Assembly (NCBI GenBank): GCA_051875715.1
Contig: JBJEHD010000012.1
Coordinates: 1-24,081, forward strand
Source of the DNA: DYCT01 sp051875715
GTDB taxonomy: Bacteria; Bacteroidota; Bacteroidia; Bacteroidales; Bacteroidaceae
DNA length: 24,081 nucleotides
Direction: 5' to 3'
Shown here in pieces: positions 6,917 through 15,457 of the stretch (positions are counted from its first letter, which is position 1; every line of letters begins with the position of its first letter). Both the position numbers and the translations under genes were made by a program. Under the pieces are notes generated by a model, which saw nothing but the letters and a program-made list of their open reading frames with translations, had not been told where the DNA came from and made no database searches.

Positions 6917-8398
6917 TCATGCAAGGGCACTCTTCAGGCAGGCCTCCCATCGTTCGTAAGCCTCGAGGTAGGCTTGCTCGTCGGCCGGCTCCACCACCTC
7001 CAGCCTTCGCAGCGTGGCGAAGGCCTCTTTCGTGTCGCGGTAGATGCCGGCTCCGATGCCGGCCCCTTTGGCGGCACCCACCGACCCGTCGGTGTCATAG
7101 AGTTCGATGGTGGCACCCGTCACCCCGGCCAGGGCCTGGCGGAACAGGGGGCTGAGGAACAGGTTGGCGTGTCCGGCATGGATTTTCTTCACCCGGATGC
7201 CCATTTCCTCCAGGATGTCGATGCCGTATTTGAAGGCAAACACGATGCCCTCTTGCGTGGCCCGGAGCAGGTCGGCCGTGCCGTGCTGGTTGAAGTTCAC
7301 GCCGTGGATGCTGCAGTTGGTCGAGCGGTTCTCCAGCATGCGCTCGGCCCCGTTGCCGAAGGGCAGGATGCTGATGCCCTTGCTGCCGATGGGCGAGGTG
7401 GCCGCCAGGTCGTTCATCTGGGCGTAGGTCAGGCCCTCCGGGGCCAGCGTCCGCTTGGCCCACGAGTTGAGGATGCCCGTCCCGTTGATGCAGAGCAGCA
7501 CGCCCAGGCGGGGTTGTTCGGCCGTGTGGTTGACGTGGGCGAAGGTGTTGACGCGCGACAGGGGGTCGTAGTTCACCTGCCCGTTCACGCCGTACACCAC
7601 GCCCGACGTTCCGGCCGTGGAGGCAATCTCGCCCGGGTTGAACACGTTCAGCGAGAGGGCGTTGTTCGGTTGGTCGCCGGCGCGGTAGGTGATGGGTGTT
7701 CCGGCGGCCAGCCCCATCTCGCGGGCGGCGCTTTCGCTCACACGCCCTTGTTCGGCAAACACCGGACGGATTTCCGGCAGCAGCGAACGGTCGAAGCCGA
7801 AGTAGTCGAGCAGGAAGTCGGCCGGACGGTTCTCGCGGAAATCCCAGAAGATGCCCTCCGAGAGGCCCTCGACGGTGGTGCACGTTTCGCCGCTGAGGCG
7901 CATGGCCAGGTAGTCGCCCGGCAGCATGATTTTGTCGATGCGTCCGTACACGTCCGGTTCGTTCTCTTTTATCCAGGCCAGTTTGGTGGCCGTGAAGTTG
8001 CCCGGCGAGTTGAGCAGGCGGCCCAGGCAGGCGTCGGCGTCCAGGTCGCGGAAAGCCCGTTGTCCGTAGGGCACGCCGCGCGAGTCGCACCAGATGATGG
8101 CAGGGCGCAGCACCTGCTTCGCCTTGTCCACACACACCAGCCCGTGCATCTGATACGAGATGCCGATGGCCTTGATGTCGTGCGGGTCGGCCTCGGCGTG
8201 GGCCAGCACGTCGGCTGTGGCCTGTTTGGCATAGTCCCACCAGGTTTCCGGGTCTTGTTCGGCCCATCCCGGCCGGACGGCTATGATTGTGGCTTCGCTT
8301 TTGGGGTAGAAGGCGGAAGCCACGCATTGGCCCGTTTCTGCCTCCACGAGGCTGGCCTTGACGGACGAGCTTCCGATGTCGTATCCGAGTAAATACAT
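6917..8398 (-). CDS. xylB: Xylulokinase (FGGY family)
   Basis: This 493-residue kinase phosphorylates D-xylulose with ATP to xylulose 5-phosphate, which enters the pentose phosphate pathway. The N-terminal actin-like ATPase motif YDIGSSSVKA (6-15) and the substrate-side segments GISYQMHGLV (79-88) and WCDSR (103-107) are typical. The catalytic base should be D242 in AGDQPNN. The second domain shows TAGTSGVVYG (261-270) and a C-terminal TDGSVGAAKGAGIGAG stretch for the adenine side. The family includes several sugar kinases; the xylulose assignment comes from the motifs together with the xylA and xylE neighbours. It starts 18 bp after the regulator gene, so they share a transcript. Confidence 0.95.
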   Translation of the reverse strand: MYLLGYDIGSSSVKASLVEAETGQCVASAFYPKSEATIIAVRPGWAEQDPETWWDYAKQATADVLAHAEADPHDIKAIGISYQMHGLVCVDKAKQVLRPAIIWCDSRGVPYGQRAFRDLDADACLGRLLNSPGNFTATKLAWIKENEPDVYGRIDKIMLPGDYLAMRLSGETCTTVEGLSEGIFWDFRENRPADFLLDYFGFDRSLLPEIRPVFAEQGRVSESAAREMGLAAGTPITYRAGDQPNNALSLNVFNPGEIASTAGTSGVVYGVNGQVNYDPLSRVNTFAHVNHTAEQPRLGVLLCINGTGILNSWAKRTLAPEGLTYAQMNDLAATSPIGSKGISILPFGNGAERMLENRSTNCSIHGVNFNQHGTADLLRATQEGIVFAFKYGIDILEEMGIRVKKIHAGHANLFLSPLFRQALAGVTGATIELYDTDGSVGAAKGAGIGAGIYRDTKEAFATLRRLEVVEPADEQAYLEAYERWEACLKSALA

Positions 8399-8416
8399 AT
8401 TATATAGGGTTGAGTT

Positions 8417-9178
8417 TTATTCTTGGAATGATTTGCTGACGCCGTGCACTTTGTTGTACACCTTCCGGTCGAAGCGGTAGTAGCGTGCCGCACGGTGTGA
8501 CACACCAGTCTCCCACTCGTCGAGTGGCGTCACGTACTCCATCTGGGCCAGTTTCTTGTGGAAGTTGCGTACGTCTTGCGTCTTGTCGTACACCCGTTCG
8601 TACAGCCGTCGCAACTGGGCGGCCGTGAACTTGCGCGGGAGCAGGTCGAACAACACGGACGGGTTGGCCTCGGCGTATTGCCGGATGTAGCGCAACGCTT
8701 CGGTGATGATTTCGTTGTGGTCGAAGGCCAGTTGCCCCATCTCGCCCACGTGCACCCAGCAGGCCTCGTAGCGGTCGGACAGGCGGGTCAGCCGTTTGTC
8801 GATGGTGACCATGGTCAGATAGGCGATGGTCACGATGCGGTCCACCTGGTGGTCCAGGCGGTGGAAGCGTTCCAGCCATTTCACGTCCTTGGGGTTGCGC
8901 GTGCGGTCTTTCGAACCGAAGGCGTGAAACTGCACCAGGTTCAGGTTTCGGATGCCGGCCAGTTCGTAGAGCACCCGTGTGGCTGCCTCGTCCAGGTCCT
9001 CGTCTTCGTAGATGAGGCTTCCCGGCAGTTTCAGGTCGTGGTAGGCCTGACTCGGTTCTTGGTCCATCTGGCGTACCAGCAGCACCTTGAGGTCCTCGCC
9101 GTCGAAACCGACGATGACGCAGTCCACCGATACGTGCGGATTCACCCGATGGGCGTGGGGTTGTGTGCTTTCCATCAT
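8417..9178 (-). CDS. xylR: NUDIX-domain transcriptional regulator of the xylose operon (NrtR/AraR-like)
   Basis: This 253-residue protein has a NUDIX domain (about 15-150) followed by a winged-helix region. The motif LPRKFTAAQLRRLYERVYD at 180-198 and DVRNFHKKL at 202-210 are characteristic of NrtR-type regulators. The Nudix box, around 53-76, is degenerate: the core REUxEExGU reads RVLYELAGI (68-76), lacking two of the usual glutamates, so it is probably a ligand sensor rather than a hydrolase. Bacteroides species use NUDIX regulators for pentose operons. Being first in the operon, 18 bp before xylB, it is likely autoregulated. Two start codons lie side by side (9178 and 9175). The family call is firm; the xylR name rests on context. 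Confidence 0.85.
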   Translation of the reverse strand: MMESTQPHAHRVNPHVSVDCVIVGFDGEDLKVLLVRQMDQEPSQAYHDLKLPGSLIYEDEDLDEAATRVLYELAGIRNLNLVQFHAFGSKDRTRNPKDVKWLERFHRLDHQVDRIVTIAYLTMVTIDKRLTRLSDRYEACWVHVGEMGQLAFDHNEIITEALRYIRQYAEANPSVLFDLLPRKFTAAQLRRLYERVYDKTQDVRNFHKKLAQMEYVTPLDEWETGVSHRAARYYRFDRKVYNKVHGVSKSFQE

Positions 9179-9201
9179 GCGTAATTGCTGTATTGACGGT
9201 G

Positions 9202-9209
9202 CGAAGGTA
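9202..9209 (-). promoter_or_regulatory. Candidate -7 box of the xylose operon
   Basis: The minus strand reads TACCTTCG, one base from TAnnTTTG, 23 bp before the regulator start. No good -33 TTTG is present. A weak core of this kind is common for regulated operons, but the assignment is tentative. Confidence 0.4.
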
Positions 9210-9253
9210 ATGCGTTTTTTGAAAGTGAGAACGCTTGTTAGATATGTTATAAA

Positions 9254-9285
9254 ACACTATTTATCAAGCAGATAGGCTATAGTGT
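9254..9285. promoter_or_regulatory. Inverted repeat upstream of the xylose operon (candidate regulator site)
   Basis: ACACTAT (9254-9260) and its exact reverse complement ATAGTGT (9279-9285) are separated by 18 bp in an AT-rich stretch. Centre-to-centre spacing is 25 bp. They lie about 45-80 bp upstream of the candidate -7 box, on the metG side. This could be a bipartite operator for the NUDIX regulator or simply a hairpin. Confidence 0.4.
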
Positions 9286-9587
9286 AAAGGCTACAATATG
9301 ATAAGCCTTCTTCTTGTCTTCCCTACAAGATGTATTCGTGTACGGAAGTCCCGCTGGGTAATTGTGCTCTCTACCATTAACCCTGCGCCCTGTTCCTCAG
9401 CCTTTTGTGCCGTTTCTTCTTTCGGTTTCCCGGGCGGGCTTATTGTCTGCATCCGTCTGTTCGCCCCGGCGGTGCAGAATGTGGCCGGAATACAATAAGC
9501 CGGCGCGAAAAAAAAGAGGCGGACAGGGTGCGCGGAGGCTGTATGCAGAAAATTCCTCCGTTTCATGCCGGATAACGTAGAAACTTG
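9286..9587. other. Intergenic stretch between xylR and metG with a 10-bp inverted repeat
   Basis: This divergent spacer shows no convincing gene. The open frame at 9291-9566 (minus) has no recognisable motif. A perfect 10-bp inverted repeat, GGCTTATTGT (9437-9446) and ACAATAAGCC (9492-9501), encloses a GC-rich 45-bp loop. On the plus strand it is followed by an A-run and on the minus strand it is preceded by a T-run, so it does not fit an intrinsic terminator in either direction. A small hairpin (TCTTGT/ACAAGA) lies at 9312-9330. Confidence 0.5.
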
Positions 9588-9595
9588 TATCTTTG
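9588..9595 (+). promoter_or_regulatory. -7 box of the metG-led operon
   Basis: TATCTTTG matches TAnnTTTG exactly and lies 42 bp before the metG ATG, followed by an AT-rich leader. The best -33 candidate is TTTC at 9561-9564, three bases further away than ideal. No strong promoter was seen inside the operon until 16328, so this one may serve metG through the second glycosyltransferase. Confidence 0.65.
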
Positions 9596-9637
9596 CGCCT
9601 TACTAACGATAAATAATAATTAGAAATACAAGCATAT

Positions 9638-11701
9638 ATGGAGAAGAACTTCAAGCGAACGACTGTGACTTCGGCGTTGCCGTATGCCAACGGTCCGGTT
9701 CATATTGGTCATTTGGCCGGAGTGTATGTCCCGGCAGATATTTATGTGCGCTACCTGCGGCTGAAGAAGCAGGATGTGCTGTTCATCGGCGGATCTGACG
9801 AGCACGGCGTGCCCGTCACCATTCGTGCCAAGAAAGAAGGCTGCACGCCGCAGGACGTGGTGGACCGCTACCACACGCTCATCAAGCAGTCGTTTGCAGA
9901 CTTCGGCATCTCGTTCGATGTCTACAGCCGCACCACCTCGTCCACGCACCACCAGTTCGCCTCCGACTTCTTCCGCAAACTCTACGACGAGGGCAAGCTG
10001 GAGGAAATCACCGAAGAGCAGTTCTGCGACGAGGTGACCGGCGAGTTCCTGACCGACCGCAACATCGTGGGCGAATGTCCGCGCTGCCATGCGCAGGGTG
10101 CCTATGGCGACCAGTGCGAAAAATGCGGCGCCACCCTCTCGCCCGACGAACTGATCAACCCCACCAACAAAAACAATCCCGGCCACGCGTTGGTGAAACG
10201 CCCCACCAAGAACTGGTATCTGCCTTTGGGACAGTATCAGGACTGGCTGAAGCAGTGGATTCTGGAAGGCCACAAAGAGTGGCGTCCGAACGTCTACGGC
10301 CAGTGCAAGTCGTGGCTGGACATGGACTTGCAGCCGCGTGCCATGACGCGCGACCTCGAATGGGGCATCCCCGTGCCCGTAGAGGGTGCCGAGGGCAAGG
10401 TGCTCTACGTGTGGTTCGACGCTCCCATCGGCTACATCAGCAACACCAAGGAGTTGTGCGACGCGCAGCCCGAACGCTGGGGCAGCTGGCAGCGCTGGTG
10501 GCAAGACCCCGAGACACGCCTCGTCCACTTCATCGGCAAGGACAACATCGTGTTCCACTGCATCATCTTCCCGGTGATGATGAAGGCGCACGGAGGATAC
10601 ATCCTGCCCGACAACGTGCCGAGCAATGAGTTCCTCAACCTCGAGGGCGACAAGATATCCACCTCGCGCAACTGGGCCGTCTGGCTGCACGAATACCTGC
10701 AGGACTTCCCCGGCAAGCAGGATGTGCTGCGCTACGTGCTCACCGCCAATGCGCCCGAGACCAAGGACAACGACTTCACGTGGAAGGACTTCCAGGCCCG
10801 CAACAACAACGAACTGGTGGCCGTGTATGGCAACTTTGTCAACCGCGCGTTGGTGCTCACACACAAATATTTCGACGGCAAAGTGCCGGCCTGCGGCGAG
10901 TTGACCGACTACGACCGCGACACCTTGAAGGAGTTTGCCGACGTGAAGGCCGAGGTGGAGAAGTTGCTGGATGTGTTCAAGTTCCGCGATGCGCAGAAGG
11001 AGGCCATGAACCTGGCACGCATCGGAAACAAATACCTGGCCGACACCGAGCCGTGGAAACTGGCCAAGACGGACATGGGCCGCGTGGCCACCATCCTGAA
11101 CATCGCCCTGCAGCTGGTGGCCAACCTGGCCATCGCTTTCGAGCCGTTCCTGCCGTTCAGTTCGAAGAAGTTGCGCGAGATGCTTTGCCTCGACTCCTTC
11201 GAATGGGAGCAACTGGGCCGCACCGACCTGCTGGCCGAAGGACATCAGCTGGGCAAGGCCGAACTGCTGTTCGAAAAGATTGACGACGCTGCCATCCAGG
11301 CGCAGGTGGACAAACTGCTTGCCACCAAGCAGGCCAACGAGGCGGCCGCCTACAAGGCCAACCCCATCAAGCCGTTGGTCACGATTGAGGACTTCGACCG
11401 GCTCGACATCCGTGTCGGCACGGTGCTGGAGTGCGAGGTCGTGCCCAAGATGAAGAAACTGCTGAAGTTCAAGATTGCCGACGGCCTGGAGAACCGCACC
11501 ATCGTGAGCGGCATCGCCCAGCACTACAAGCCCGAAGAACTGGTGGGCAAGCAGGTGCTCTTCATCGCCAACCTGGCTCCGCGCCAGTTCAAGAACGGCC
11601 TGGTGAGCGAAGGCATGATCTTGAGTGCTGAAAACTTCGACGGTTCGCTGGCCGTCACCTCCGTGCTGCGCGAGGTGAAGCCGGGCAGCGAGGTGAAATA
11701 A
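9638..11701 (+). CDS. metG: Methionine-tRNA ligase with C-terminal OB-fold tRNA-binding domain
   Basis: This cytoplasmic enzyme charges initiator and elongator tRNA-Met. The protein has 687 residues. The class I motif HIGH is at 22-25 in YANGPVHIGHLAG. A zinc knuckle has C147, C150, C160 and C163. The KMSKS loop is present as the variant KISTS (339-343, DKISTSRNWAVW). Residues 585-687 (DFDRLDIRVG ...) form the Trbp111-like tRNA-binding OB domain, fused at the C-terminus as in many bacteria. The start MEKNFKRTTVTSALPYANG fits family members. Only 8 bp separate its stop from the DUF3783 gene, and the glycan genes follow without large gaps, so this housekeeping gene appears to head their operon. 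Confidence 0.97.
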   Translation: MEKNFKRTTVTSALPYANGPVHIGHLAGVYVPADIYVRYLRLKKQDVLFIGGSDEHGVPVTIRAKKEGCTPQDVVDRYHTLIKQSFADFGISFDVYSRTTSSTHHQFASDFFRKLYDEGKLEEITEEQFCDEVTGEFLTDRNIVGECPRCHAQGAYGDQCEKCGATLSPDELINPTNKNNPGHALVKRPTKNWYLPLGQYQDWLKQWILEGHKEWRPNVYGQCKSWLDMDLQPRAMTRDLEWGIPVPVEGAEGKVLYVWFDAPIGYISNTKELCDAQPERWGSWQRWWQDPETRLVHFIGKDNIVFHCIIFPVMMKAHGGYILPDNVPSNEFLNLEGDKISTSRNWAVWLHEYLQDFPGKQDVLRYVLTANAPETKDNDFTWKDFQARNNNELVAVYGNFVNRALVLTHKYFDGKVPACGELTDYDRDTLKEFADVKAEVEKLLDVFKFRDAQKEAMNLARIGNKYLADTEPWKLAKTDMGRVATILNIALQLVANLAIAFEPFLPFSSKKLREMLCLDSFEWEQLGRTDLLAEGHQLGKAELLFEKIDDAAIQAQVDKLLATKQANEAAAYKANPIKPLVTIEDFDRLDIRVGTVLECEVVPKMKKLLKFKIADGLENRTIVSGIAQHYKPEELVGKQVLFIANLAPRQFKNGLVSEGMILSAENFDGSLAVTSVLREVKPGSEVK

Positions 11702-11709
11702 GCCACGCG

Positions 11710-12105
11710 ATGGAAGAGGTTCTGCTGTACAATCTCGACAACGAAAAGGGACGCCGCATCCGCCAGTTGTGCGCTGCGATGCGGATAAAGGTTCGCATGG
11801 TCGACCGTGCGGACTACCTCCAACCCGTTGGGGCGGTGGCCGGCATCCCCGGGGTGCCGACCACCGCCCCCTTCGAGGGCCCCTCGTTTCTCGACGAGAT
11901 GATTGTGTTCAAGGGCTTCAGTGACCAGGCCTTGCAGGCCTTCCTCTCGCGCTATCGTCAGGCCGGCATCGAAAAGGTGGACCTGAAGGCCGGGCTGACT
12001 CCGTATAATATCATGTGGAACTCCTTTCAACTTCGCGACGAACTGAGGCGCGAACACGAGGAAATGACCCGCTGGGAGCGGGAACAAAAGCAACAGACGA
12101 AATGA
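11710..12105 (+). CDS. DUF3783 family protein
   Basis: This small protein (131 residues) has no known function. It matches the DUF3783 pattern as I recall it: a central MIVFKGFSDQALQAFL segment (about 64-79), a KAGLTPYNIMWN stretch (about 93-104), and a charged C-terminal tail LRDELRREHEEM. There is no signal peptide, membrane helix or catalytic motif, so it is probably a soluble cytoplasmic protein. It starts 8 bp after metG and its stop overlaps the ATG of the LicD gene (ATGA), so the three are co-transcribed and probably translationally coupled. No role in glycan synthesis or translation can be read from the sequence. Confidence 0.8.
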   Translation: MEEVLLYNLDNEKGRRIRQLCAAMRIKVRMVDRADYLQPVGAVAGIPGVPTTAPFEGPSFLDEMIVFKGFSDQALQAFLSRYRQAGIEKVDLKAGLTPYNIMWNSFQLRDELRREHEEMTRWEREQKQQTK

Positions 12106-12914
12106 AGGATGCATTGTCTACTTACGTGAACGGGAACCTGCGCCGGTGCCAGCTGAAGCAACTGGCCATTCTGGAGGAAATCGACCGCATCTGCCGGAAA
12201 CACGGACTGACCTACTGGCTGGACGGCGGCACCCTGCTGGGGGCTGCACGCCACGGCGGCTTCATCCCTTGGGACGACGATATCGACCTCGGCATGACGA
12301 AGGCCGACTGGGCCCGTTTCCTCGAGATAGCCCCGTCCGAGTTGCCCGAAGGGCTGGTCTTGCAGACGGCCGAGACGTATCCCGAGTGCAAGGAACCGAT
12401 TACGAAGGTGCGCGACCTGAACTCCTTCTACGTGGAGTTTGCCGACGATTTCCAGGCCGACTATCCGAAGGGCCTGTTCGTCGACCTGTTCCCCTTCATC
12501 GACTATCCCTCCGTGCCGCGCAAGTGGGTCCGGACCATCACCCGGGGCATCTCGGTCAGCTATTCCATCCTGCATAGCCGCCATTATTATTCGTGGCGTT
12601 CGTTTGCGGAGTTCTTCTATTTCGGTGCGAAATACGGTCTGTACCACGCTTTGTGGTGGCTGTTCGAACGTGTCTGCCCGATGGGCGTGTACATGTCCAA
12701 TGTCCTCTACAACAACGGCTACGGCATCATGCACCGCAAGGACGTCATCTTCCCGCTGACGACCATCGAGTTCGAAGGCCGTACGTTTCCGGCTCCGGCC
12801 GATGTCGACACCTATTTGCGCGACCTCTACAAGGACTACATGGCCGTTCCACCCGTCGACAAACGCAAGGTGCATGCCATCTACCTGCAGCCCGAGTTGG
12901 TCGAGCAGACTTAA
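12102..12914 (+). CDS. LicD-family transferase (phosphocholine/phospho-substituent transferase-like)
   Basis: This 270-residue cytoplasmic protein belongs to the LicD family, whose founding members attach phosphocholine to surface sugars; relatives transfer other phosphate-linked groups. Hallmarks are DGGTLLGAARHGG at 41-53 and PWDDDIDLGM at 56-65, with the acidic cluster expected to bind metal. The C-terminal part has the family segment PLTTIEFEGRTFPAP. I chose the ATG at 12102 because it overlaps the previous stop and the family N-terminus begins there; an upstream in-frame ATG at 12015 lies inside the DUF3783 gene. No choline kinase or cytidylyltransferase (LicA, LicC) lies nearby, so phosphocholine itself is not supported. 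It probably decorates the glycan made by the downstream glycosyltransferases. Confidence 0.85.
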   Translation: MKDALSTYVNGNLRRCQLKQLAILEEIDRICRKHGLTYWLDGGTLLGAARHGGFIPWDDDIDLGMTKADWARFLEIAPSELPEGLVLQTAETYPECKEPITKVRDLNSFYVEFADDFQADYPKGLFVDLFPFIDYPSVPRKWVRTITRGISVSYSILHSRHYYSWRSFAEFFYFGAKYGLYHALWWLFERVCPMGVYMSNVLYNNGYGIMHRKDVIFPLTTIEFEGRTFPAPADVDTYLRDLYKDYMAVPPVDKRKVHAIYLQPELVEQT

Positions 12915-12923
12915 TCCCTCTTG

Positions 12924-14375
12924 ATGTCTATGCCCGACTCCAGCCTGAAGGACAAGACCGCCAAGGGCCTCCTGTGGGGAGGCTTGAACAACGGACTGAC
13001 GCAGTTGCTCAATCTGGTGTTCGGCATCTTTTTGGCCCGCATCCTCACCCCCGAGGACTACGGCATGGTGGCCATGCTGACGGTCTTCTCGTCGGTGGCG
13101 GCCACGTTGCAGGACAGCGGATTCACCATTGCCCTGGCCAACAAGGCCACCGTGGAGCATCGCGACTACAATGCCGTGTTCTGGTTCAGCATCCTGGTCA
13201 GCGCGGGCCTCTACGGCCTGCTCTTCTGGGCGGCACCCTCCATCGCCCGTTTCTATGGCACGCCGCAACTCTCCCCCTTGGCCCGCTATGCCTTCCTGGG
13301 CTTCTTCATCGTCAGTCTGGGCGTGGCGCAGGGAGCCTATCTGTTCCGCCATCTGATGGTGCGGCAGAAAGCCATCTCGTCGGTCGTGGCACTGATTGTG
13401 TCCGGTGTGGTCGGCGTGTGGATGGCTTATGCCGGCTGGTCCTACTGGGCCATAGCCACGCAGACCCTCGTCTATGTGTCGCTCAACGTGTGCGGCTACT
13501 GGTATTTCTCCCCTTGGCGTCCTTCGTTTCACATCGATTTCCGCCCGTTGCGCGGCATGGTCGGGTTCAGCAGCAAACTGCTCTTCACGCAACTCTTCAC
13601 GCAGGTCAACAACAACCTGTTCTCAATCGTCCTGGGCCGTTTCTACACGGAGCGGGAAGTGGGCTATTTCGGCCAGGCCAACAAATGGAACCTGATGGGC
13701 CATTCGCTCGTCTCCGGCATGGTGAATGGCGTGGCGCAGCCGGTGCTGGCGCAGGTGGCGGACGATGCCGGGCGACAGGTGCGTGTGTTTCGCAAGATGC
13801 TCCGTTTCACGGCCTTTGTGTCTTGCCCGTGTATGTTCGGTCTGTCGCTCGTGGCGCCCGAACTCATCACGATAGCCGTGACAGACAAGTGGGCCGCCAG
13901 TGCGTCCATCCTGCGCGTGCTGTGTGTCGGTGGTGCCTTTATCCCGATGGCCGCGCTCTACGGCAACCTGCTCCTCAGCAAGGGGCGGTCCGATTGGTAT
14001 ATGGGCAGCACGGTTGCGCTGGGACTGGTGCAGTTGGGCGCGATGCTGGTGGCCTATCCATACGGCATCCTGACGATGGCCGGCTGCTATGTCGGCATCC
14101 AGACGGCCTGGTTGTTCGTCTGGCATGGCTTGGTGTGGCGGTTGTGGCGTCTGTCGCTGTGGCAGGTACTGAAGGACGTGGTGCCCTATGTAGTCATTGC
14201 GGCCGGGGTGATGGGCATGGTCCACTACGCCACGCTTCCGCTGACGCAGGTCTACGGCCTGTTCCTGGCCAAGGTGGCGATGGCCGTAGTGTTGTATGTG
14301 GCCATGATGTGGCTGACCGATTCTGTTATTTTTCAAGAGACGTGGACATATGTGCGAAAGAGAAAGACGTTTTAG
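12924..14375 (+). CDS. Wzx-type oligosaccharide flippase (MOP superfamily, WzxC-like)
   Basis: This inner-membrane protein of 483 residues should flip lipid-linked oligosaccharide from the cytoplasmic to the periplasmic face. It has many hydrophobic helices and the typical opening of the family: KGLLWGGLNNGLTQLLNLVFGIFLAR read in two pieces, then LTPEDYGMVAML. QVNNNLFSIVLGRFY and VGYFGQANKWN in the middle match WzxC-like flippases of the polysaccharide transporter group. The start could be the ATG at 12924 or 12930; a TTG at 12921 is less likely. It lies 9 bp after licD and 14 bp before the first glycosyltransferase. There is no Wzy polymerase nearby, which bears on the product length. Confidence 0.88.
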   Translation: MSMPDSSLKDKTAKGLLWGGLNNGLTQLLNLVFGIFLARILTPEDYGMVAMLTVFSSVAATLQDSGFTIALANKATVEHRDYNAVFWFSILVSAGLYGLLFWAAPSIARFYGTPQLSPLARYAFLGFFIVSLGVAQGAYLFRHLMVRQKAISSVVALIVSGVVGVWMAYAGWSYWAIATQTLVYVSLNVCGYWYFSPWRPSFHIDFRPLRGMVGFSSKLLFTQLFTQVNNNLFSIVLGRFYTEREVGYFGQANKWNLMGHSLVSGMVNGVAQPVLAQVADDAGRQVRVFRKMLRFTAFVSCPCMFGLSLVAPELITIAVTDKWAASASILRVLCVGGAFIPMAALYGNLLLSKGRSDWYMGSTVALGLVQLGAMLVAYPYGILTMAGCYVGIQTAWLFVWHGLVWRLWRLSLWQVLKDVVPYVVIAAGVMGMVHYATLPLTQVYGLFLAKVAMAVVLYVAMMWLTDSVIFQETWTYVRKRKTF

Positions 14376-14389
14376 CAAAAGATACCAAC

Positions 14390-15433
14390 ATGGATAAGAA
14401 AGAAGAGATGAACGAGAAGAAACCCTTTTTGGTCGACGTGCCGGTGCTGATTCTGTTTTTCACCCGGGCCGAGCCGCTGGCCGCCGTATTCGAGCAGGTG
14501 CGTCGGGCCCGACCGTCGAAGTTGTTCCTCTATCAGGACGGCCCGCGCGACGAACGCGACCTGCCGGGCATCCGGGCCTGCCGCGAGGTGGTGGCCGAGG
14601 TGGATTGGGACTGCGAGGTGCACCGCCTGTATCAGGAGCGCAACTATGGCTGCGACCCGTCCGAGTTTATGTCGCAGAAGTGGGCCTTTTCGATGGTGGA
14701 CCGCTGCATCGTGCTGGAGGACGACGACATCCCTTCCGTCTCCTTCTTCCGCTTCTGCCAGGAGTTGCTGGACCGGTATGCCGACGACCCGCGCGTCTGC
14801 ATGATTACCGGCACCAACTATGACGAGGTCACCCCCGACGTACCCTACGACTATTTCTTCACCACCACGTTCAGCATCAGCGGGTGGGCCAGTTGGCGGC
14901 GCGTGGTGGACCAGTGGGACGAGCACTACACCTTCCTCGACGATGCCTACAACCGCCGCCAGCTGGAGGCATACATCCGCGAGCGCAAGTACCAGCAGAA
15001 CTTTCTGGAGTTCTGCGAGTCGCATCGCCGCAGCGGCAAGGCCTATTACGAGACCATCTTCCACGCGGCCATGTTCTTCCAGTCGGGGCTGTGCATCGTC
15101 CCGGCCAAGAACCTCGTTTCCAATCTGGGGGCCACGGCCGGTTCGGTCCATCTGGGTACCACCAACGACCTGCTTCCGCGTGCCTACCGGCGCATCTTCA
15201 CCATGGGGTATCACGAACTGGACTTCCCCCTGCGCCATCCCCGCTACATGATTGAGGACGTGGGCTACAAGGATAGGATGTTCCGCATCATGGCCTGGGG
15301 GCATCCGTGGATTAAGATTGGCCGCTCGTTCGAGGAACTGTGGCTCAACCTGCGGCACGGCCAGTTTCGCAACATCGCCCGGGCGGTGCGCCACCGGGTG
15401 AACAAATGGCTGGGCCGCAACGAATGGAGATAA
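14390..15433 (+). CDS. Glycosyltransferase, GT-A fold (GNT-I/HlpA-like)
   Basis: This protein of 347 residues resembles bacterial proteins often labelled HlpA-like or GNT-I-like glycosyltransferases. The N-terminal part has a GT-A nucleotide-sugar segment (VPVLILFFTRAEPLAAVF, residues 17-34). The metal-binding acidic motif is IVLEDDDIP with E110 to D113. Further on are GTNYDEV and FSISGWASWRR. The nucleotide-sugar donor and acceptor cannot be told from sequence. No signal peptide is present, so it should act at the cytoplasmic membrane face on the lipid-linked glycan. The ATG at 14390 lies 14 bp past the flippase stop; an ATG at 14408 is an alternative. The reading frame stays open far upstream, but that stretch overlaps the flippase and is not coding. 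Confidence 0.8.
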   Translation: MDKKEEMNEKKPFLVDVPVLILFFTRAEPLAAVFEQVRRARPSKLFLYQDGPRDERDLPGIRACREVVAEVDWDCEVHRLYQERNYGCDPSEFMSQKWAFSMVDRCIVLEDDDIPSVSFFRFCQELLDRYADDPRVCMITGTNYDEVTPDVPYDYFFTTTFSISGWASWRRVVDQWDEHYTFLDDAYNRRQLEAYIRERKYQQNFLEFCESHRRSGKAYYETIFHAAMFFQSGLCIVPAKNLVSNLGATAGSVHLGTTNDLLPRAYRRIFTMGYHELDFPLRHPRYMIEDVGYKDRMFRIMAWGHPWIKIGRSFEELWLNLRHGQFRNIARAVRHRVNKWLGRNEWR

Positions 15434-15457
15434 CGGACAAGCAAAAGGAGAACAAGC

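Noticed and set aside
9291..9566. Open frame of 91 codons on the minus strand between xylR and metG
   Set aside because: No recognisable motif, no promoter, and it crosses the inverted repeat at 9437-9501.
9620..11524. Long open frame antisense to metG (634 codons)
   Set aside because: It lies opposite a motif-complete metG, and its composition reflects GC-rich third positions. Similar antisense frames opposite xylE, xylA, xylB, the LRR gene, the flippase and the glycosyltransferases were dismissed for the same reason.
12593..14389. Upstream extension of the first glycosyltransferase frame
   Set aside because: The frame is open, but it runs out of frame through licD and the flippase, and its translation there is low-complexity with no motif. 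The gene starts at 14390.
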